Part shown: positions 1-5,961 of the stretch, one piece after another | Layout: each line of letters begins with the position of its first letter | Numbering within the stretch: position 1 is the first letter of the stretch | Origin: an uncultured Bacilli bacterium | GTDB taxonomy: Bacteria > Bacillota_I > Bacilli_A > RF39 > UBA660 | Assembly: GCA_944332645.1 (NCBI GenBank) | Contig: CALVKK010000009.1 | Span: forward strand, 1 to 20,754 | Direction: 5' to 3' | Length of the DNA: 20,754 bases | Program-made: the position numbers and the translations under genes | The notes under the pieces: model-generated | Database searches by the model: none | What the model was told of the DNA's origin: nothing | What the model saw: only the letters and a program-made list of their open reading frames with translations

Positions 1-9
1 TTACTATAA

Positions 10-86
10 TGGTGTCCCAGAAGGGATTCGAACCCCTGACCGCTGCCTTAGAAGGGCATTGCTCTATCCAACTGAGCTACTGAGAC
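10..86 (-). tRNA. tRNA-Arg (anticodon UCU)
   Basis: Read on the minus strand this folds into a complete cloverleaf. The acceptor strands GTCTCAG and CTGGGAC pair with one G-U wobble, the D stem is GCTC/GAGC, and the anticodon loop CTTCTAA gives UCU (AGA codons). The T arm has the canonical TTCGAAT loop, and the 3' CCA is encoded. The first base pair of the anticodon stem is mismatched (A-G), which is tolerable. AGA is the preferred Arg codon of AT-rich genomes, so this should be the main tRNA-Arg. Confidence 0.96.
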
Positions 87-104
87 AAGTAAATGAACAA
101 GTCA

Positions 105-133
105 ATTATACTATATAAATTTTAAATATTCAA
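105..133 (-). promoter_or_regulatory. Sigma-A promoter of tRNA-Arg(UCU)
   Basis: On the minus strand TTGAAT (133-128) and TATAAT (110-105) are separated by 17 bp. The predicted start is about 12 nt before the tRNA. It is back-to-back with the galU promoter. Confidence 0.7.
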
Positions 134-161
134 TACTTTTGTTTATTTTTTCTTATTTTTT

Positions 162-170
162 TGATATAAT
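162..170 (+). promoter_or_regulatory. Extended -10 promoter of galU
   Basis: TGATATAAT combines the TGn extension with a perfect TATAAT. No good -35 box sits at 17 bp, which fits an extended -10 promoter. The expected start (near 177) falls in or next to the ribosome binding site AAAGGGTG (175-182), so the leader is very short. Confidence 0.6.
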
Positions 171-187
171 TTACAAAGGGTGATATG

Positions 188-1036
188 ATGAAAAAAATAA
201 GAAAAGCTGTAATACCTGTAGCTGGTATGGGAACAAGGTTTTTACCTGTAACAAAATCGGTGCCTAAAGAAATGTTACCGATAATTGATAAACCAACTTT
301 GCAATATATAGTTGAAGAATGTGTCGATAGTGGAATTGAGGAAATATTATTTATTACAAGTCCTTATAAAACTAGTATTGAAAATCATTTCGATCAAAGT
401 TTTGAGTTAGAAGCACGACTAGCTAAAAGCAACAAATTAAAAGAATTAGAAAAAGTTCAAAAAATATCAAAAATGTGCAAAATATATTATACTAGACAAG
501 GTGAACCTTTGGGTAGTGGGCATGCAATCAAGATGGCTAAAGCATTTATTGGTAATGAGCCATTTGCTGTTTTATATGGAGACGATTTAATGAAGGCTGA
601 AGTGCCAGTATTAAAACAATTAATAGATGTCTATGAAAAATATGACTGTAATGTCATCGGTGTTCAGGAGGTAGCAAAAGAATTAGTATATAAATATGGC
701 ATTATTGATTTTGAAACTGATGATAAAATTAAAGGAATTGTGGAAAAACCAAGTCCAGATAAAGCTCCTAGCAATTATGCAGGATTAGGTAGATACATAG
801 TTAAACCAGAGATATTCGAAGAAATAGAAAATCTTAATCCTGGAAAAGGTAGTGAATATCAATTTACTGATGCAATGCTGGAATTGATGAAAAAACAAGA
901 TTTTCGTGCGTGCAAATTTAAAGGAACATATCTTGATATTGGAAATCAACTCGGCTATTTAAAAGCTAATATACTTTTTGGATTAGAACGTGATGATATC
1001 AAAGATGGTCTAAGGGAATTTTTAAACCAAATTTAA
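188..1036 (+). CDS. galU: UTP--glucose-1-phosphate uridylyltransferase
   Basis: Cytosolic enzyme making UDP-glucose from UTP and glucose-1-phosphate, a precursor for glycolipids, teichoic acids and capsular polysaccharide. At about 282 residues it is the normal length of bacterial GalU. The N-terminal nucleotide-binding signature (A-G-M-G-T-R-F-L-P, then T-K-S-x-P-K-E-M-L-P) is intact at about residues 13-34. The later Y-G-D-D, G-I-V-E-K-P and L-D-I-G-N segments are also those of the family. Two ATG codons lie in tandem at 185 and 188. The second has better spacing (5 nt) from AAAGGGTG, so 188 is preferred. The gene stands alone but is followed by two other envelope-related genes, which suggests a polysaccharide or glycolipid role. 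Confidence 0.95.
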   Translation: MKKIRKAVIPVAGMGTRFLPVTKSVPKEMLPIIDKPTLQYIVEECVDSGIEEILFITSPYKTSIENHFDQSFELEARLAKSNKLKELEKVQKISKMCKIYYTRQGEPLGSGHAIKMAKAFIGNEPFAVLYGDDLMKAEVPVLKQLIDVYEKYDCNVIGVQEVAKELVYKYGIIDFETDDKIKGIVEKPSPDKAPSNYAGLGRYIVKPEIFEEIENLNPGKGSEYQFTDAMLELMKKQDFRACKFKGTYLDIGNQLGYLKANILFGLERDDIKDGLREFLNQI

Positions 1037-1093
1037 AACATTTTAAAACTAATTTTTCTTTAGTATGATGATTTGTTACAATTTTGTAATTAT

Positions 1094-1122
1094 TTGTTAT
1101 TTAATAAAATATATAGTATAAT
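1094..1122 (+). promoter_or_regulatory. Promoter of the CmpB-like/glycosyltransferase pair
   Basis: TTGTTA (1094-1099) and TATAAT (1117-1122) are separated by 17 bp. A second TATAAT at 1128-1133 could also serve but would leave almost no leader. Confidence 0.6.
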
Positions 1123-1156
1123 TAGATTATAATCTATCTTAGGAATGGTTGGTAGT

Positions 1157-1870
1157 ATGAAAGAGAAGTGGCAAAAATTTAAGAATTATTTAAAAAAAGA
1201 TAAAAGAATTTTCGCTAAAGGTATCTGTTTCGAGAAACTATTTGCAGTATTTATCATTGGATCAGTAATAGGATCATTATATGAAGAAATTTTAAATTTT
1301 TTACTTGTTTATTCAAGAACTGGCCAATTTGTGTGGGAGTATCGTAGGGGAGTAATATATGGCCCATTTAATATTATATATGGGATAGGTGCAGTCATAA
1401 TAGTATCTCTTTTAGCAGACAGAAAACATAAGTGGTATGAAACAATCCTATATGGTTCTTTATTGGGTGGAGGAATTGAGTATTTAATAAGTTTTCTTCA
1501 AGAAACTTTTACGCGCACCACTTCATGGGATTATTCTAATAAATTTTTAGATATTAATGGACGGACGACATTACCATTTATGCTAATATGGGGAATTTTT
1601 TCGTTTTTGTTTGTTCGATATTTGTATCCATTTGTTTCTCGACTAATTGAAAAAACACCATATAACTTAGGTAAGATTTTAACGCGAATTTTCGTCATTT
1701 TTATGATTGTAAATATGACGATATCTTGGTCAGCTATTATAAGACAAACGTTAAGAAAAAACAGTGTTCCACCATTAACACCAGTAGGGCGTTTTCTAGA
1801 TGAACACTATGACGATGAATTTTTATCTAAATATTTTCCTAATATGGATCATCATAGTAAAGGAGATTAA
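1157..1870 (+). CDS. CmpB-family (ABC_trans_CmpB type) membrane protein
   Basis: Integral membrane protein of about 237 residues with roughly five hydrophobic segments. It shows the hallmark motifs of the family annotated as 'putative ABC-transporter type IV' (PF06541, CmpB-like): G-S-L-Y-E-E in the first membrane segment, R-R-G-V-I-Y-G-P-F-N-I-I-Y-G-I-G, then E-Y-L-I-S-F-L-Q-E, a W-D-Y-S and N-G-R motif, and a W-G-I-F segment. The molecular function of this family is unknown despite the name, and no ATPase partner is nearby. A start at 1157 is preferred over the in-frame ATG at 1145, because AGGA (1141-1144) touches the latter. Two bases separate it from the downstream glycosyltransferase, whose ribosome binding site lies inside this gene's end, so the two are almost certainly co-transcribed. 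Confidence 0.8.
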   Translation: MKEKWQKFKNYLKKDKRIFAKGICFEKLFAVFIIGSVIGSLYEEILNFLLVYSRTGQFVWEYRRGVIYGPFNIIYGIGAVIIVSLLADRKHKWYETILYGSLLGGGIEYLISFLQETFTRTTSWDYSNKFLDINGRTTLPFMLIWGIFSFLFVRYLYPFVSRLIEKTPYNLGKILTRIFVIFMIVNMTISWSAIIRQTLRKNSVPPLTPVGRFLDEHYDDEFLSKYFPNMDHHSKGD

Positions 1871-1872
1871 TA

Positions 1873-3090
1873 ATGTTTGATTCAATTTGTATATGCTTTG
1901 TCATCATGGGTATTCTACTTTTGATACTAGGAAATTATAACATACGTAAGAATGAAAATAATATTAAATTATATAAAAATAAGAGTCAAAATTTTGCTAT
2001 TTTAGTTCCAGCTCGCGACGAAAGTAAAGTGATAGATGGATTATTAAAAAGCATAAAAAAACAGACCGTAACAGTTGATATGAAAGACGTATACGTTATC
2101 GTCGAAGAAAAAAAAGATAAAACAGTTACGATTTGTAAAAAATATGGGGCAACAGTCGTTTTCAGGACAAATCCTGAAAGACAAAGGAAAGGTTATGCGT
2201 TAGATGAAGCGATAAAAAAAATCGAAAAAGATTACGATTTATATTTTATTTTTGATGCTGATAATGTTTTAGATCAAAATTACATTAAAGAGATGATGGA
2301 AACATATTGTGCTGGTTATGACATTGGAATTGGTTATCGTAACTGCAAAAATGGTAATGATAATGTTATTGCAGCTTGCTCGAGTTTAACTTTTTCGATG
2401 GTCAATACTTTAGGCAATTCTTTTCGAAATAAGTATAATGTTAATTCTATTATTTCAGGGACCGGTTTTTATATAAAAGGTAAATGGATAAAAAAATGGC
2501 ATGGGTATCCATTTTGTGGTTTGACGGAAGATTACGAATTGAGCTTGTATGCTATACTAAACGACATGACCACCTACTACAATGATAAGGCAATTTTTTA
2601 TGACGAACAGCCAACCAAATATAAACAGACTGTAAAGCAAAGAGTAAGATGGATCAAAGGATACTTTGAAGCACGAAAAAAATATGTTCCTTTGATTGCT
2701 GAAAAGATGAACAAAATAGAATCAAATTATGGTTCAAAATATAATGTTTGTATAGGCGTAAGACCATATATTTATATTGCCATTGGTGTTATACTCTACG
2801 TAATTAAAAGTTTTATGGCTTTAATAACTCGTAATTTTAATCGAAGTAATTCAGTTTTATTAATCGCAATTATACTTGTATGTGTAATTGTCATTGTCTA
2901 TATTGTTATGATGATAATAACAATCATAATGCTTAAAAGAGATAAATTAAATTTAAGTAAAAAAATGAAAATGAAAACAATTTTATATAATCCGATATAT
3001 TTGTTAACATATGTAAGTTGTGCTTTGAAAGCTTTATTTATAAAAGAGGTTGTCTGGGAAAAAATCGAACATAAAGTTAATATAAAATAG
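1873..3090 (+). CDS. Membrane-anchored family 2 glycosyltransferase
   Basis: A 405-residue GT-A fold enzyme with an N-terminal membrane helix (about 5-20), a cytoplasmic catalytic domain and two C-terminal membrane helices (about 295-355). Catalytic landmarks are V-P-A-R-D-E (45-50), the D-A-D metal-binding motif (128-130), T-E-D (218-220, the general base) and Q-R-V-R-W (256-260). This Q-x-x-R-W set is typical of processive synthases and related membrane GT2 enzymes, so the product is probably an envelope or extracellular glycan. The sugar donor cannot be told. The strong site AAAGGAG (1859-1865) overlaps the upstream stop codon. The TAG stop (3088-3090) lies inside a terminator hairpin that was duplicated by the adjacent insertion sequence. 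Confidence 0.9.
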   Translation: MFDSICICFVIMGILLLILGNYNIRKNENNIKLYKNKSQNFAILVPARDESKVIDGLLKSIKKQTVTVDMKDVYVIVEEKKDKTVTICKKYGATVVFRTNPERQRKGYALDEAIKKIEKDYDLYFIFDADNVLDQNYIKEMMETYCAGYDIGIGYRNCKNGNDNVIAACSSLTFSMVNTLGNSFRNKYNVNSIISGTGFYIKGKWIKKWHGYPFCGLTEDYELSLYAILNDMTTYYNDKAIFYDEQPTKYKQTVKQRVRWIKGYFEARKKYVPLIAEKMNKIESNYGSKYNVCIGVRPYIYIAIGVILYVIKSFMALITRNFNRSNSVLLIAIILVCVIVIVYIVMMIITIIMLKRDKLNLSKKMKMKTILYNPIYLLTYVSCALKALFIKEVVWEKIEHKVNIK

Positions 3091-3109
3091 TTATCTTGAA
3101 TAACTATTT
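3085..3109. repeat. 25-bp target duplication, left copy (hairpin terminator)
   Basis: This is identical to 4133-4157. It is a perfect stem-loop: arm AAATAGTTAT, loop CTTGA, then the reverse-complement arm. It contains the TAG stop of the upstream glycosyltransferase. A seven-T run contributed by the IS end follows directly, giving a convincing intrinsic terminator. Confidence 0.92.
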
Positions 3110-3135
3110 CTTTTTTTAATATCTCAACCGCACCA
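3110..3135 (+). repeat. Left terminal inverted repeat of the IS
   Basis: 26 bp, starting C then seven T and ending in TCAACCGCACCA. It matches the reverse complement of 4107-4132 at 20 positions. The T run supplies the U-tract to the duplicated hairpin next to it. Confidence 0.85.
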
Positions 3136-3138
3136 CTT

Positions 3139-4047
3139 TTAATAATTTAATTGTACCTCACATGGAGTCTTAAAGTCAAACATTTTTCTTGGCATTGTAT
3201 TAATTTCGAAACAAATATCATCTAAATAAATTTGTGGAATCAAATTCATTGAACTTCCTTTTGGAATCCATCTTCTAACTAAAGCGTTTGTTCTTTCATT
3301 AGTTCCTCTTTGAAATGAACAATAAGGGTCACATTTATATAGTTTTACTCCTAATTTTTTTGCCGTAATTCCTAATGCTTGAAATTCTAATCCATTATCA
3401 GTTGTTATTGATTTAACTGGTATATCATTTTTTATAATATAATCATATATTAATTTATTTGTATAATATTCATTTTTATATTCTGATTTAATTAACCATA
3501 ACATCCTTGTACACCTATCTACAATAGATATTATTGATGACTGTTCATTTTTCTTACCTAGTATTGAATCAATTTCTAAATGTCCTATTTCTGCTCTATT
3601 TTCAATGTATTTAGGTCTTAATCTAATTGGTAAAACTGTTTTATTTTTCATATTCCATATGGTATGATTCATCATGTTGTTTTTTTTACTTCTACGCTTT
3701 TTATAACATAATTTATCTTTTGTTAAGAATATTTTACCATCTCTTATCCATTTATATGTTTGTTGCACAGACGGGCATTTAGCACCTTTATATCTCTTTT
3801 TAAAATTGTGTATACATACTTCAATCGAATGATGTCTTTTATCATAATGATCAAATAAGTACTTAATAAATATTTCATATTTTTTGGTTATATCTATTTT
3901 TCTCTTTTTATATATTCCTGCTTTGTATCTTGATATCGTTGAATGATGAACTCCTATTATTTTAGCTACTTTTCTCATAGAATACCCTTGTTTTAACAAA
4001 ATATCTATTTCTACTTTCTTTTTTTCTGTTAATTGTGTATAATTCAT
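3139..4047 (-). CDS. IS30-family transposase
   Basis: A DDE recombinase of 302 residues, the normal size for IS30 transposases. The N-terminal helix-turn-helix (about 8-42, L-T-E-K-K-K...S-M-R-K-V-A-K-I-I-G-V-H-H-S-T-I-S-R) binds the terminal repeats. The RNase H-like core keeps all catalytic acids: E-I-D-S-I (Asp about 160), T-T-D-N-G (Asp about 217) and N-E-R-T-N (Glu about 251). The frame is open further upstream to 4101. The start at 4047 is chosen because AAAGGAGGACTC precedes it at good spacing, and because the extra residues would lie over the promoter. The gene is lysine-rich and AT-rich like the host, so there is no compositional sign of a distant donor. Confidence 0.94.
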   Translation of the reverse strand: MNYTQLTEKKKVEIDILLKQGYSMRKVAKIIGVHHSTISRYKAGIYKKRKIDITKKYEIFIKYLFDHYDKRHHSIEVCIHNFKKRYKGAKCPSVQQTYKWIRDGKIFLTKDKLCYKKRRSKKNNMMNHTIWNMKNKTVLPIRLRPKYIENRAEIGHLEIDSILGKKNEQSSIISIVDRCTRMLWLIKSEYKNEYYTNKLIYDYIIKNDIPVKSITTDNGLEFQALGITAKKLGVKLYKCDPYCSFQRGTNERTNALVRRWIPKGSSMNLIPQIYLDDICFEINTMPRKMFDFKTPCEVQLNY

Positions 4048-4081
4048 ATATGAGTCCTCCTTTGGCGGGTTGGGCTCTTTT

Positions 4082-4090
4082 ATTATATCA
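4082..4090 (-). promoter_or_regulatory. Extended -10 promoter of the transposase
   Basis: On the minus strand TGATATAAT follows directly after the hairpin at the IS end. This is the same 9-mer used by host genes in this window. Transcription would start near 4075, about 28 nt before the start codon. Confidence 0.6.
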
Positions 4091-4093
4091 AAA

Positions 4094-4116
4094 AGCCGCA
4101 CCTTTCTGGTGCGGTT
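4094..4116 (-). terminator. Hairpin at the IS right end, likely blocks read-through into the transposase
   Basis: CCGCACC (4096-4102) and GGTGCGG (4108-4114) form a GC-rich stem with a 5-nt loop, extended by G-U and A-T pairs. The outer arm is part of the terminal inverted repeat. On the minus strand five T follow, making an intrinsic terminator just upstream of the transposase promoter. This would stop outside transcription from driving the transposase. Confidence 0.7.
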
Positions 4117-4132
4117 GAATTTTTAATTTAAG
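4107..4132 (-). repeat. Right terminal inverted repeat of the IS
   Basis: 26 bp, matching the left end at 20 positions. Its inner part doubles as one arm of the terminator hairpin. Confidence 0.85.
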
Positions 4133-4157
4133 AAATAGTTATCTTGAATAACTATTT
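4133..4157. repeat. 25-bp target duplication, right copy (hairpin terminator)
   Basis: Identical to 3085-3109. It contains, on the minus strand, the TAG stop (4154-4152) of the GerM-like gene. T-rich DNA (TTATTTCTTTT) follows on the plus strand. That was the original U-tract for the glycosyltransferase transcript before the IS inserted. Confidence 0.92.
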
Positions 4158-5114
4158 TATTTCTTTTAACACGGTTTGATACACTTGCTGTTCACTATCA
4201 TTAATAATAATTTCATCAACATCATAATTATCTTTTACAGATAGACAAATAGTATATATGACCTCTTCTAAAATATCCTTATTGTCGACATCTGAAAAAA
4301 TATATGAATTGAAAGTTAATTCTAAAATGTCAGGTTGTTCTTCGATTGCCAATAATTCAGTATTACTATTTAAATAACTTAGTAAGTTAGTATTATAAGC
4401 ATTAGTACTAGTCAATTCATCGATGATTATTTTTATTTTATCACGGTTATCATTTAAATATTTGGTGACGGGTACAAAATAATAATTATCATTATGTTTG
4501 TTTAAATAATAAATTGTCACTTGATTGATATCATTCGTTTTAGTGAATTCATAAGTCTTATTTATACCAAAATTACGATCTAAAGTACTAGGTAAATTAG
4601 TTTGTGTTTGTGGTAACTTAGTTAATATTTCACCTTCAACATAAATAATTAATCTGTCTACTTCATCAACTGATGTGATTGTATAAATTAAAGCTTCAAT
4701 CATTTTTTCTTCTAAATCTTTATTAATATTTAATAGTTCTTTTGAAAAATCGATTTTTACTAATCCTTTTTCGTATTTAACACTTAGTATTTTAGTATCA
4801 CTTGGTAAGATTGATTTAAAACCATTTGGTATTTTATTTTCGCCCTCGCCACCGCTAATCAAAACTTCAACTAATTCTTTAACTTTTTCCTCTGTAGTAG
4901 TACTATTCATGACCACTTTAGTTTTACCAAGATAGTTGTAGTCATCTAATAAATAAATATTATTTGTAATAACCTCGGCATTAACGTATTCTAAATTTTG
5001 ATTTATTTCTAAATTTTCGTTTTTTTCTTCTTTAGGAATTAAATAAAATAAAAATAAAGCAAATAGGGCGGAAGTTGATATAATGATTTTTCGAATCATT
5101 TTTCTCTTTAGCAT
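4152..5114 (-). CDS. gerM: GerM-like sporulation protein with two GerMN domains
   Basis: A 320-residue exported protein: one N-terminal membrane anchor (about 10-27) and two GerMN repeats (about 60-165 and 195-315). Each has the family pattern, ending in an L-x-x-x-I-Y-T-I/C-x-S-V segment followed by a V-D-x-x-I-I strand. In Bacillus subtilis GerM is a mother-cell product needed for sporulation and germination, linked to the engulfment channel zone at the septum. The B. subtilis protein is a lipoprotein. Here no lipobox cysteine is present, so the protein should stay as a membrane-anchored extracellular or intermembrane-space protein. The ribosome site AGGTGA lies 5 nt before the ATG. It is last in a spoIIIAH-gerE-gerM row. 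Its stop codon lies in the hairpin duplicated by the IS, but the reading frame is untouched. Confidence 0.85.
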   Translation of the reverse strand: MLKRKMIRKIIISTSALFALFLFYLIPKEEKNENLEINQNLEYVNAEVITNNIYLLDDYNYLGKTKVVMNSTTTEEKVKELVEVLISGGEGENKIPNGFKSILPSDTKILSVKYEKGLVKIDFSKELLNINKDLEEKMIEALIYTITSVDEVDRLIIYVEGEILTKLPQTQTNLPSTLDRNFGINKTYEFTKTNDINQVTIYYLNKHNDNYYFVPVTKYLNDNRDKIKIIIDELTSTNAYNTNLLSYLNSNTELLAIEEQPDILELTFNSYIFSDVDNKDILEEVIYTICLSVKDNYDVDEIIINDSEQQVYQTVLKEIK

Positions 5115-5129
5115 ATAATCACCTAATTA

Positions 5130-5137
5130 ATTTTATG
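5130..5137 (-). promoter_or_regulatory. Possible sigma-E-type -10 box of gerM
   Basis: CATAAAAT on the minus strand resembles the sigma-E -10 (CATACANT). GTATAAA lies 13 nt upstream as a possible -35. It overlaps the U-tract of the preceding terminator, and the implied leader is only about 9 nt, so this is tentative. Confidence 0.35.
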
Positions 5138-5140
5138 AAA

Positions 5141-5163
5141 AAAAAGGTCATTTATACCTTTTT
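5141..5163 (-). terminator. Intrinsic terminator between gerE and gerM
   Basis: AAAAAGGT and ACCTTTTT form an 8-bp stem around a 7-nt loop. On the minus strand a run of eight T follows. The gerE stop codon (5164-5162) overlaps the stem. It may act as a partial terminator within the cluster. Confidence 0.7.
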
Positions 5164-5368
5164 ATAATGAAATTTCCTTTAATTTTAAAAGTTCTATGAC
5201 AGCCCCAGCTCGACCTTTAACACCTAATTTCTGCATCACATTAGATATATGATTTCTTACAGTTTTTTCACTTATACCTAATTTGATTGCAATTTGGTCG
5301 GTCGTTTTATTTAATACTAACAAATCAAATACTTCTTTTTCTCTTTTTGTCAAAACACTTTTAGACAT
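5162..5368 (-). CDS. gerE: GerE-type LuxR-family transcription regulator
   Basis: A stand-alone 68-residue LuxR/GerE helix-turn-helix protein with no receiver or ligand domain, as in B. subtilis GerE (74 residues). The protein starts S-V-L-T-K-R-E-K-E-V-F-D-L-L, then has the DNA-binding helices T-T-D-Q-I-A-I-K-L-G-I-S-E-K-T-V-R-N-H-I-S-N-V-M-Q-K-L-G-V. GerE acts late in the mother cell, modulating sigma-K genes, chiefly spore coat genes. Its position between spoIIIAH and gerM supports this role over a general LuxR-type regulator. The site GAGGG (5377-5373) sits only 4 nt from the ATG. It lies in one arm of a long inverted repeat, suggesting control at translation. Confidence 0.85.
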   Translation of the reverse strand: MSKSVLTKREKEVFDLLVLNKTTDQIAIKLGISEKTVRNHISNVMQKLGVKGRAGAVIELLKLKEISL

Positions 5369-5370
5369 AA

Positions 5371-5442
5371 TTCCCTCACTTCCTTGGGTGGTTTATATTT
5401 CTTCATATTATTCTATGTACCTCTTATAAATAAGTGAGGGAA
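5371..5442 (-). promoter_or_regulatory. Long-range inverted repeat that can cover the gerE ribosome binding site
   Basis: A perfect 11-bp inverted repeat (TTCCCTCACTT and its complement, at 5371-5381 and 5432-5442) brackets the intergenic region, with 50 nt between the arms. The downstream arm holds the gerE Shine-Dalgarno sequence. The upstream arm starts about 10 nt after the spoIIIAH stop. On read-through mRNA the site would be paired. On mRNA started inside the loop it would be free. Confidence 0.6.
5409..5417 (-). promoter_or_regulatory. Possible sigma-E/sigma-K -10 box of gerE
   Basis: CATAGAATA on the minus strand fits CATANNNTA. An AC dinucleotide lies 16 nt upstream, as expected for sigma-K promoters. 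The start would fall near 5402, inside the loop of the inverted repeat. This is pattern matching only. Confidence 0.45.
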
Positions 5443-5452
5443 AAAGTAACAA

Positions 5453-5947
5453 TTATTTGGTAAATTTGACTGTAATATATTTTTGCTCTTCAAACATTTC
5501 TTGAACAGTTCGCATGATCTTGTTAGCCAGATCAGCACTACTTTCTTCTTTATTGATTACTACTTCAATTTGATCATTTTTAATTCTAACAAAAGCATCT
5601 AATTGATAAACTTCCTTAATTTTATTTTGTATTTTTTCTTCTTCACCTTTGTTTATATTTAATTCCTTCATTTTTTCAAAAGCATCGTTTTTTTCTTCGA
5701 CACTTGACTCACTACTATTTAAAATAATTCGTAAATTTTCCATTTCTTTTAATAGTTCCTCTTCTGCTTCCACACGTAATGCAACTAAAACTGTACTTTC
5801 ATTAATATTTGTAGTCGGATTATTTTCCTGGGTGTAATTACCATTTGTATTTAATAATAATTCACTAGGCATTGTTATATAGTAGACACTTAAAACTAAA
5901 ATTAAACTGAATAATGTTAAGAACCAAATGCTTTTTTTATTTATCAT
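5453..5947 (-). CDS. spoIIIAH: SpoIIIAH-like engulfment/feeding-tube protein
   Basis: A 164-residue mother-cell membrane protein: N-terminal membrane helix (about 6-27, I-W-F-L-T-L-F-S-L-I-L-V-L-S-V-Y-Y-I, very like the family), a variable linker, an acidic helix-rich stretch (about 55-115) and a C-terminal ring-building-motif domain (about 115-164, YscJ/FliF-like). In Bacillus SpoIIIAH crosses the outer forespore membrane side and binds SpoIIQ, forming the channel that keeps the forespore active. The length is below the B. subtilis protein (218), mostly in the linker. It stands apart from any spoIIIAA-AG genes, which are not in the window. GGAGG lies 8 nt before the ATG. Confidence 0.82.
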   Translation of the reverse strand: MINKKSIWFLTLFSLILVLSVYYITMPSELLLNTNGNYTQENNPTTNINESTVLVALRVEAEEELLKEMENLRIILNSSESSVEEKNDAFEKMKELNINKGEEEKIQNKIKEVYQLDAFVRIKNDQIEVVINKEESSADLANKIMRTVQEMFEEQKYITVKFTK

Positions 5948-5961
5948 CTAATATTCCTCCA

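Larger units (their letters stand above)
3110..4132 (-). mobile_element. IS30-family insertion sequence, IS1630-like, about 1023 bp
   Basis: A complete element with one transposase gene. The borders follow from two independent signs. First, 25-bp direct repeats abut it on both sides. Second, the two ends align exactly as 26-bp imperfect inverted repeats (20 of 26 matching), both starting with CTT and sharing TCAACCGCACCA. IS30 members usually make 2-4 bp duplications. A duplication of 19-26 bp consisting of an inverted repeat is known for IS1630 of Mycoplasma fermentans, so this looks like a relative of that subgroup. The element appears intact and recently inserted, as the direct repeats are identical. 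Confidence 0.92.

Noticed and set aside
3110..4132. Sporulation-excised intervening element (skin-like) next to gerM
   Set aside because: It encodes a DDE transposase, not a site-specific recombinase, and it interrupts no gene.
5649..5837. 62-codon open frame antisense to spoIIIAH
   Set aside because: Low-complexity shadow of the acidic helix region; no start signal.
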